Origin: Saprospiraceae bacterium
GTDB lineage: Bacteria > Bacteroidota > Bacteroidia > Chitinophagales > Saprospiraceae
Direction of reading: 5' to 3'
DNA length: 64,000 nucleotides
Assembly: GCA_041392805.1 (NCBI GenBank)
Contig: JAWKLJ010000002.1
Location: forward strand, 3,611,001 to 3,675,000
The translations under genes were made by a program, and so were the position numbers. Below, piece after piece: positions 44,046 to 51,400 of the stretch (position 1 is the stretch's first letter; every line of letters begins with the position of its first letter). A model generated the notes under the pieces. That model was given only the letters and a program-made list of their open reading frames with translations. It had not been told where the DNA came from and ran no database searches.

Positions 44046-44325
44046 TATTTTCTTTTGTTTTATTGTTTTTATCATAGCCCCAGGTGATTTTGGTCCAGAG
44101 GCGTTCGTTCAGATAGTAAATCGAGAATTTGATAAAAAAATCAAGTACACCAATTTGTCCTGCTATTTCTATGCTACCTGTAAAGACAAAAGCCAATACA
44201 AAGGTAGCAAGCGTAGCGGTCGCTCTGTAAGTGATCGCCTTAATGATACTTCTTCGCTTACGTTCGCGTATAGATTTGCTTGACATGGAAGCGGGTGTTT
44301 TTTCAGCTTGCAAAATATTTTTCAT
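43999..44325 (-). CDS. DUF2061 membrane protein
   Basis: 108 aa. KAITYRATATLATFVLAFVF and SIYYLNERLWTKITWGYD are the two diagnostic blocks, with one or two TM segments. DUF2061 proteins are repeatedly found next to or fused with sulfate-assimilation genes; the function is unknown, perhaps a membrane helper of sulfur metabolism. It overlaps both neighbours (4 bp with the gene upstream, 47 bp with cysH). Confidence 0.85.
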   Translation of the reverse strand: MKNILQAEKTPASMSSKSIRERKRRSIIKAITYRATATLATFVLAFVFTGSIEIAGQIGVLDFFIKFSIYYLNERLWTKITWGYDKNNKTKENNDYLPESKPVASFEH

Positions 44326-44921
44326 GATCGGATGTTTTCTTCCAAGAGCGAGGCAGTTATTTTATTTAATTCTTTCACCTTATGCGCGAAATCGCCTCCC
44401 AGCCTATCTCTGATTTCTTTAAGGTTTTGCAACAATGCTGTGGTATCATCAGGTAATATTTCTTCCAATAACTGCCGAAATCTTTTGGCAAAGGTAGGTG
44501 ACTGCCCGTTGGTCGAAATGGCTACTTTCAAAAAGCCTTTGGTGACAATAGAACCGAGGTAAAAATCGCATAGTGCAGGGGTGTCGGCTACATTTACCAG
44601 TTTATGGCGGGTCTTGGCCGCTTGTTGGACAACCTGATTGAGCTCAACAATATTGGTGGCAGCAATGACCAGGTCGGCCCAGTCAAGGTCGTTTTCGTGA
44701 AACGTTTTTTGTATGATTTCTACATGGTGGTTATCCAGGGAGGTCAAAAGTTCGGTAATCGCAGGTGATACCCAAGGCGCTACCATTCGGACTTGCGCCT
44801 GGGGGCTGCTTTTTAGGATAAAGGAAAGTTTTTCATATCCCACTTCTCCAGCGCCAACAATCAAAAGGCGTAGCTGATGCAGTTTTAGAAAAATGGGATA
44901 CAATTCATTTTGCTCAGTCAT
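44322..44921 (-). CDS. Precorrin-2 dehydrogenase/siroheme synthase N-terminal type
   Basis: 199 aa, corresponding to the CysG N-terminal half (Met8p/SirC-like). It oxidises precorrin-2 with NAD to sirohydrochlorin and may insert iron. Motifs: LLIVGAGEVGYEKLSFIL, DLVIAATNIVELN, NVADTPALCDFYLGSIV and KVAISTNGQSPTFAKRFR. It overlaps the SUMT gene upstream by 8 bp. It provides siroheme for the sulfite reductase of the same operon. Confidence 0.92.
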   Translation of the reverse strand: MTEQNELYPIFLKLHQLRLLIVGAGEVGYEKLSFILKSSPQAQVRMVAPWVSPAITELLTSLDNHHVEIIQKTFHENDLDWADLVIAATNIVELNQVVQQAAKTRHKLVNVADTPALCDFYLGSIVTKGFLKVAISTNGQSPTFAKRFRQLLEEILPDDTTALLQNLKEIRDRLGGDFAHKVKELNKITASLLEENIRS

Positions 44922-45684
44922 GCTTATTTGTTTCTATCATGCTTTTTAATACCAAATTTGGATGCAAGTGAACCACTTCTCCTACCACAATAATGCCGGG
45001 GCTTCCCAATTTTGCATTGGCTACCCTCTCGGCTATGTCTGCCACCGTTCCAATAACAGCCTGTTCGTTAGGCAAGGAGCCATTTTGTATAACCAATACC
45101 GGGGTGTCGGATTTTCCCGCTGCAGCAAAGGCTTCCATTATCTGCTGAATTTTTCGCATCCCCATCAAAATAATAGCCGTAGCTGATGATTGAGCGGCTA
45201 TGGCAATATCGGCAGATAAAGCGCCAGTGCGCGTGGTTCCGGTAAGCACCCAAAAGCTTTCATTCATTCCCCTTCTTGTGGGCGGAATACCTTGTAACTC
45301 TGGTAAGGCAATACAGCTGGAAATGCCAGGCACAATCGCCACAGGAATATCAAAATTATGGGCGTAGGCCATTTCTTCGTGCCCCCTGCCAAAAACGAAA
45401 GAATCACCTCCTTTTAAGCGAACAACGTGGCCATAATTGTAGGCATATTGCACTAAAAGTAAATTGATCTCCTCTTGTTTATGGCTATGCTCACCCGCTC
45501 TTTTGCCTACAAAAACCTTTAAGGAATGAGCTGGGGCTTCCTGCAAAATTTCCTCATTGACCAAGGCATCATAAAGCACAACATCTGCGGTGCGCAAGGC
45601 TTTAAGCCCTTTTAGGGTGATGAGGTCCGGGTCTCCGGGGCCGGCCCCTACTAAAGTGATCCGTGCTGTTTTTGAATTCGACAT
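44914..45684 (-). CDS. cobA: Uroporphyrinogen-III C-methyltransferase (SUMT)
   Basis: 256 aa from ATG 45684 (MSNSKTARITLVGAGPGDP). It methylates uroporphyrinogen III at C2 and C7 with SAM, making precorrin-2. The SUMT signatures VGAGPGDPDLITLKGL, VRLKGGDSFVFGRGHEE and GIPPTRRGMNESFWVLTGT are all present. It begins right at the stop of the sulfite-reductase gene, so translation is probably coupled. The symbol cobA is used for the SUMT activity (the CysG C-terminal half). Confidence 0.93.
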   Translation of the reverse strand: MSNSKTARITLVGAGPGDPDLITLKGLKALRTADVVLYDALVNEEILQEAPAHSLKVFVGKRAGEHSHKQEEINLLLVQYAYNYGHVVRLKGGDSFVFGRGHEEMAYAHNFDIPVAIVPGISSCIALPELQGIPPTRRGMNESFWVLTGTTRTGALSADIAIAAQSSATAIILMGMRKIQQIMEAFAAAGKSDTPVLVIQNGSLPNEQAVIGTVADIAERVANAKLGSPGIIVVGEVVHLHPNLVLKSMIETNKHD

Positions 45685-45685
45685 T

Positions 45686-47836
45686 TTATGCTTTGTAATA
45701 ATGACCAATAACTAATTTGTCCACTCCACCTGCCACTTGCAACTGCGCCTCTCGAATGTCAAAAACTTTGGAAAGAAAGGTATTGGCTGCTCGTACATAG
45801 GAATGTGCGAAAGCCTTGGTAGGCGGATTTTGATTGATTTGTAATACTGTTTCTGCAAAGTCATGATAGGCTGCAAGGTCGCCGGTAACGATGAAGTGGG
45901 TTTGAAAATCATCAATGATCCCTCTATGGGTATTGCATCTTACATCTTTGCTTAGCAATAGGGCTTTTGCCCCCACCACAAAGCCTAAATAAGCGCCATA
46001 AATGGCCCTGGCCCATTCTCCTGCTTCCAATTCTTCCGATGCTTGTTGCAGTTTTTCTTTAGCATCCATTAAGATGGTCCCAACCATGTCCAAGGCAACT
46101 CCGGCACATTCTCCCACGCCTATTTCTTGGAGGTATTCGTAGTTTTGCCCCCAGTCAAATAGTTCGTCCCCTTCTAATGTTTCAATATCGGCCAAGTGTT
46201 TCAACAAATCATAAAAGTAGCGTCGACCTTGTCGGGCCACATAGGCATTGTAATACTCCAGGTCGCCCGCTTCTTGCTCATAATCCGCTAATAACAATCG
46301 AAAGGCTGCGGTGATTCGCTTGGTGGGCAACTTTATGATCTTTTCGGCAATAAATCCTATTCCGCTGGCATCCACCCCTCCCCCCAAGACAATCTGCATG
46401 GCAGGTACGACCAGTTCTCCTTTTTTGATAGAGCTTCCGTGGAAGCCTATTTGTGCGGCCATGTGTTGACCACAGGCATTCATACAGCCACTGATCTTGA
46501 TCTTGATATCACTTTCTTCAATTAAAACGGGGTATTCTTCCCGGATGACTTCCTCCAGGTGGCGAGCCAGGCCGGTACTGTTGGTTACACCCAAAGCGCA
46601 GGTATCCGTGCCAGGGCAAGCAGTAATATCGGCGATAGAGTTAAAACCAGGGGCCGCCAGCTTCAATTCAGCCAGTTGGTTATAAAAATAGGGTAAGATT
46701 TCTGGGCGCAAAAATTTCACTAATAAGCCTTGGTTGACGGTTACCCGAATGTCGTCGGCAGCATATTGCTTCACCAAACGAGCCAGTTGGCGGGCTCGTT
46801 CGGCGTCTATGTCGCCTAAGGGTAACCTGATTTGAACCGCGTAATAACCAGGCTGTTTTTGTTCGAACACATTGGTTCTCAACCATAAATCGTAGGCATT
46901 GGCATCTATGGGTTTTTGGGTAGGGGCTGCCTTATAAGGAGCAGGTGCTGGAACCTGAACGGCATCTCTGTCTATTTTCACTTTCCGGAAGGGCAAGGCG
47001 GTTCGCTCCTGTTCTACCAAGGCCATAAAGGTTTCAAAACCAAGGCTTTTGATCAAAAACTTCATTCTGGCTTTCATTCGCTTCTCCCGTTCGCCATAGC
47101 GGTCAAAAACCCGAATTACCGCTTCCATAAAAGGAATAATTTCATCCTCGTGAAGGAATTCATAGGCGTCATGCGCCACCATAGAAACGGCGCCTAATCC
47201 ACCACCTATCACGACCTTAAAGCCTCTGATTTCTTCTCCGTTTTCTTCTTTTATGCGCGGGATAAATCCAAAATCATGAAAGTAAGTGAAAGCGGAATCC
47301 TTATCACTAGAGGAAAAGGCAGGTTTGATCTTACGCCCCATATCCTGACAGATAGGATTTCTCAAGAAATATTCATACACCGCAAAAACATAGGGAGAAA
47401 CATCAAACAACTCATCTGGGTCAACCCCGGCATTGGCAGACGCGGTTAGGTTTCGCACCGTATTGCCACATGCCTCCCTGGCAGTCACACCAACCTGCGC
47501 TAATTCGGTCCATACTTTGGGCGAATCGTCAAGTTTGATATAGTGCATTTGAATATTCTGACGAGTCGTCATGTGCAGATTCCCATTGGTGTACTTCTCT
47601 GAAACATCTGCTAGCCGAATCAATTGATCCGTAGTCAGTTTACCAAATGGAATTTTGGTGCGAAACATTTGTACACCAAATTGTCGCTGGCCATAAACGC
47701 CTCGGGTAAGCCGATAGTGTCGGAATCGTTCTTCATCTTCCTCTCCTTTTTTGAAGGCCTCAATACGGCGGCTTAATTCGAGAATGTCTTTTCGGGCAGC
47801 TTGGCTAACAGTTGTAAAATCAAATGACGAACTCAT
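45686..47836 (-). CDS. Ferredoxin-type nitrite/sulfite reductase (siroheme, 4Fe-4S) with C-terminal extension
   Basis: 716 aa from ATG 47836 (MSSSFDFTTVSQ). Two ferredoxin-like/NirA repeats: NGNLHMTTRQNIQMHYI and VTVNQGLLVKFLRPEIL. The cluster/siroheme ligands are TACPGTDTCALGVTNSTG and KISGCMNACGQHMAAQIG (four Cys). The neighbours (siroheme genes, cysH) make sulfite rather than nitrite the likely substrate. Residues of about 580-716 are an added helical HEPN-like domain (EYLQEIGVGECAGVALDMV) not found in plain SiR. The leader carries tandem cysteine attenuators. Confidence 0.92.
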   Translation of the reverse strand: MSSSFDFTTVSQAARKDILELSRRIEAFKKGEEDEERFRHYRLTRGVYGQRQFGVQMFRTKIPFGKLTTDQLIRLADVSEKYTNGNLHMTTRQNIQMHYIKLDDSPKVWTELAQVGVTAREACGNTVRNLTASANAGVDPDELFDVSPYVFAVYEYFLRNPICQDMGRKIKPAFSSSDKDSAFTYFHDFGFIPRIKEENGEEIRGFKVVIGGGLGAVSMVAHDAYEFLHEDEIIPFMEAVIRVFDRYGEREKRMKARMKFLIKSLGFETFMALVEQERTALPFRKVKIDRDAVQVPAPAPYKAAPTQKPIDANAYDLWLRTNVFEQKQPGYYAVQIRLPLGDIDAERARQLARLVKQYAADDIRVTVNQGLLVKFLRPEILPYFYNQLAELKLAAPGFNSIADITACPGTDTCALGVTNSTGLARHLEEVIREEYPVLIEESDIKIKISGCMNACGQHMAAQIGFHGSSIKKGELVVPAMQIVLGGGVDASGIGFIAEKIIKLPTKRITAAFRLLLADYEQEAGDLEYYNAYVARQGRRYFYDLLKHLADIETLEGDELFDWGQNYEYLQEIGVGECAGVALDMVGTILMDAKEKLQQASEELEAGEWARAIYGAYLGFVVGAKALLLSKDVRCNTHRGIIDDFQTHFIVTGDLAAYHDFAETVLQINQNPPTKAFAHSYVRAANTFLSKVFDIREAQLQVAGGVDKLVIGHYYKA

Positions 47837-47869
47837 GGAATATTTATTTTTTTTACAATCAAACAAGGC

Positions 47870-47912
47870 AAAAAAATTAGCCCTTCCGGAGCAAGATTTC
47901 CGAAAGGGCTAA
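47870..47912 (-). terminator. Attenuator terminator T1 upstream of sulfite reductase
   Basis: On the minus strand a 14-bp stem (TTAGCCCTTTCGGA with TCCGGAAGGGCTAA, one G-U pair) is followed by seven T. It lies 24 nt after leader peptide 1 and 34 nt before the sulfite-reductase ATG. Its 5' arm and loop contain CGGAAATC (47895-47902), complementary to GATTTCCG inside leader peptide 1. Confidence 0.85.
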
Positions 47913-47936
47913 TTCATACATTTATTTTCTAAGTTT

Positions 47937-48038
47937 TTATGTCTGAATTTTCAAATCCCCGTAGCGGAAATCGGCTTTGCTAGCCATGCGACAGCAACAG
48001 CAGCAACAGCAGCAGCAACACAACATCATCGATTCCAT
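47937..48038 (-). CDS. Poly-cysteine leader peptide 1
   Basis: 33 aa: MESMML, ten consecutive Cys (mixed TGT/TGC codons, 47991-48020), then RMASKADFRYGDLKIQT. It is the proximal leader of the sulfate-assimilation operon. The codons Asp-Phe-Arg contain GATTTCCG (47965-47972), the proposed antiterminator strand. Ribosome stalling at Cys codons under cysteine shortage should free it to open terminator T1. The logic is inferred from classical amino-acid attenuators. Confidence 0.82.
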   Translation of the reverse strand: MESMMLCCCCCCCCCCRMASKADFRYGDLKIQT

Positions 48039-48089
48039 TTTGCAACTTGAAGGATTAAACATGGTTGAATTTTAAAAAGTACAGCTAAC

Positions 48090-48128
48090 AAAAAAGCCTT
48101 TCCAGGTAATCTCTGGAAAGGCTTTTTT
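48090..48128 (-). terminator. Attenuator terminator T2
   Basis: A 10-bp stem (GCCTTTCCAG/CTGGAAAGGC) is flanked by A and T runs, extending pairing to 16 bp, and is followed by six T on the minus strand. It lies 20 nt after leader peptide 2. TTCCAGAG in its 5' arm and loop (48111-48118) is complementary to CTCTGGAA of leader peptide 2. Confidence 0.87.
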
Positions 48129-48148
48129 GTGTATTTTATAATTATGTT

Positions 48149-48226
48149 TTACACATGGCCATCCATTCCAGAGTTGAACCCTAGGTCTGCACAACAACAG
48201 CAACAACACATTCTGAAATGGATCAT
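48149..48226 (-). CDS. Poly-cysteine leader peptide 2
   Basis: 25 aa: MIHFRM, six consecutive Cys (TGT/TGC, 48191-48208), then ADLGFNSGMDGHV. Distal leader, upstream of leader 1. CTCTGGAA (48166-48173, within Asn-Ser-Gly-Met) lies 17 nt after the Cys run, the same geometry as the 18 nt in leader 1, and is complementary to terminator T2. Confidence 0.8.
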   Translation of the reverse strand: MIHFRMCCCCCCADLGFNSGMDGHV

Positions 48227-48254
48227 AAAAGCTTCTTTTTTTTCTTTGATGTCA

Positions 48255-48286
48255 CAATAGTAAAGACAATATCTGAGGGATGCAAG
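48255..48286 (-). promoter_or_regulatory. Candidate Bacteroidota promoter of the cys operon
   Basis: On the minus strand CTTG, 20 nt, then TACTATTG, close to the TTTG/TAnnTTTG pattern with one mismatch in each element. The -7 box ends about 28 nt before leader peptide 2, giving a short 5' leader. Confidence 0.42.
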
Positions 48287-48473
48287 CTTATAATATTAAT
48301 TTTTTCATAATTTTTACATGAAGAAATTGCCATATGTTCATTAAAATACATAATAATTTGAAGATATTTAATTTTACAAATATTCGTCCTTAACCACCTA
48401 AACAATTGATAACAAGTAAATTGTAACCAGCCGAGGCGACACCCCAGCAATTTCTCAGGTGAAGGTGGCTATT

Positions 48474-51400
48474 TCAATGCTTATAAATGCGCAAGTGTTT
48501 GATGGCAACCTCTCCATAATAAATCCGCAGGAAATAGACCCCCGTAGTTAAATCGCCCAGAAAAAGATGGATCTCCTGTTCTCCATTAGGTAAATCAGTG
48601 CTTGATAATAGGTGTCCTTGGGTACTTAATAGTTCCATCCGTACAGGTTCATCATAAGTTTCAAAAAAAGCTATAGTCAATTGGTCAGTCACTGGATTAG
48701 GGTAGAGCATGGCCAAGGCTGAATCATTGAGGAAGACAACTTCTTTTATATCGGAGTACATAAAATTGCCCGAACGATCTCCTACCTTCACACGATAATA
48801 ATTATAACCTCGCTTTGGCGCCTGGGTATCCAATCGAAATTGCAATTGCTGGCCTGATTGTTCAATGGGTTCAATGCTATTGGCTATTGTTTCAAAATGC
48901 TCACCATCACGAGAATATTCCAATTGATATTGTAAGTCGGCCTCCGAATGCTCCATTAACCAAGTGAGGCGAACTATTTTATTCTCTTCCTCTATTACCT
49001 CGGCTTGAATGCTTAGCCCAGCTGTACATAAAATGGGATTATTAATTACATTGACCGGAAAGCTGCGGGTGGCGGTACAGCCATTTTCCTGAACGGTCAG
49101 GGTGCCATTAAAGGTCCCAAAATAGCTGTAACGAACCGATACGTTTTCACCACTTATTGTAGCAGGGGTTACTGATCCGGTGAAAACCCAATCAATTTTT
49201 GCGGCTGGTCCAGTTTCAATAGCAGAGAAAGTAACCTGATCGCCTTCACAAATTTTAACTGGTTGAACCACTTTTGCCACCGCTTCTGTCCCCACCTCTA
49301 TTTTCACCACATTTGATTCCAAATAGGTACTACATTTTTCCCTGCGGGCGCAGCGAACAAAATAAGTCGTCTCATAAAGCACCCCGGGATCGTAAGAGGG
49401 CGTATTGGAATCCGGAATAGGTTCCCATTGGGAAGAACTGAAAGGCGTTTCCTCCAGGCTTTTCATCCAAAGGTATTCGAGGGCACCGCTTCCTCCAGTA
49501 GCAGACACCGCATTGAGGATGGGACCAGGGTCGTTTCCTGCGCCACATAAATAAGTGGTACTCGGTGCAATTAAGCCAGGATGAGTTAACCTGTCGCATT
49601 CGCTAATACAGCCGGCGTCTAAATTAAATAAAACGGCACGCGGGGTCAAGGTGATGGTATCACTCAAAAACGTAGTCGGATCTATATCACTATCTCTTTC
49701 TTCATCATCTCCCTGATTGGGTTTGGTTAGCACATAACCTTCGGGTAGGGTAAATTTAAGTTGATATTGCCCAGGGGGCACATCAAATTGATAAAAGCCA
49801 AATTCATCTGTCTGTGTGGTAGCCATAAACCGGGGGGCAATGGTATCGATTTTAGTAATCGAAATACTGACCTGGCCAAACCCCGGTTCATCCTCATCTT
49901 GAATGCCGTCTCTATTCAGATCAATCCAAACAAAGGACCCCAAACTTGCAAGCCCCATTAAGGTATCGGAACAGCTACTCATACAGCCATTAGCATCCGT
50001 TACGGTAAGGGTGTAATCACCCGAAGATAAATTATCAATAAGCGCCGTTGTATCGCCATTGCTCCAATTGAATAGATAGGGGGCAGTTCCATTGGAGACG
50101 ATGGCCTCTAAAACACCATCGGCTCCTGTGGTGATGTCGTTAAGGACAATGATTACACATTCGGGCTGAGGATTTGCCAGTAAATTAAGTGAATCGACTA
50201 ACTGACATCCATTCCCGTCGGTCACCGTGAGAAAATAATGGCCAGCCGCCACATTGCCAATACCAGACTTTCCGCCACCATTACTCCAAGAAAATTGATA
50301 TTCGGCAGTGCCTCCAGCTATTTCTGCTTCGATGACCCCCGTGCTGCTGCCTTCACAGGGCATTTCGACAATAATGAACGTATTGCTTAGTGCTTCAGGT
50401 TCATCCACAGCCACTTGGGTGCTACTTTGACAGGCGTTGGCATCAGTGACCGTAACCTCGTATAGTCCTCCGGGTAATCCGTTGATTTCTTGTTGAGTGC
50501 TATCATTGCTCCATAAGTACTGGTATGGGGCAACACCGCCAAGGATGTTAAGACTAACTTTGCCATTGGAATCTCCAAAGCAAGTAATGGGGTTGGAATT
50601 AATGATTAGTTCTAAAGAATCAGGCTGAACAATCGTAACCGCATTGGTAGCAGTACATCCTGCAAGATCCGTTAGGGTCAGTGCGTAAGTGCCCACGGTG
50701 AGGTTACTAATGGCGGAAGTCGTTGCTCCATTGCTCCAACTATAGGAAAAAGGACCTGTTCCACCCTCCACCGCAGCTTGGGCACTTCCATTGGCTCCCC
50801 CAAAACAAAGGATGTTTTGTGGAAATAGGGTGACTGCGACACCTGGCCTTTCTGTCAAATCGACTGCCGTTGAAATTTGGCAACCGCTTGAATCCGTTAG
50901 GGTTACCTGATAGGTTCCACCTGTGAGGCCAGCTATAGTGGCACTAGTATCGCCGGTATTCCAGAGAAAAGTGTAGCCAGGTGTTCCGCCACTGCCAGTG
51001 GCACGTATTCGTCCATCTGCATTACCTTCGCAAGGAGTTTGCTCAAGAACTATGCTGATGGATAAAGACGGGGGTTCAGCAATATTTATACTTGCTGCTG
51101 CAATACATGCATTGGCATCCGATACAATTACTCCGTAGCTTCCTGCTTCCAGGTTATTGATATCAGCCAAGGTATCACCATTTCCCCAGGCAAAAGCATA
51201 AGGTGCAAGGCCACCACTTACGTCCACGCTGGCCTGTCCATCCTGTGCACCCGAGCAGCTAATATCCGTCGAAGAGGTCAGCACCACTAGCGGCAGAGGT
51301 TCCTGAATGAAAGCACTGGCTGTATCCGAACAGCCTACTATATCAGTTACCGTTAATTGGTAACCCCCAACGGATAAATTGACGAGGGAAGCACTGGTAT

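Noticed and set aside
43999..44075. Frameshift between cysH and the DUF2061 gene
   Set aside because: The overlap is explained by choosing the ATG at 44045 for cysH; both frames are intact.
47990..48020. CAG/CAA-rich tract taken as a trinucleotide microsatellite
   Set aside because: The minus strand mixes TGT and TGC codons in one frame with a start and stop, a second independent Cys run lies upstream, and both have matched terminators, so a leader peptide explains it better.
48223..48450. 75-codon minus-strand frame upstream of the cys leaders
   Set aside because: It overlaps the probable promoter and the start of leader peptide 2, and has no recognisable domain.
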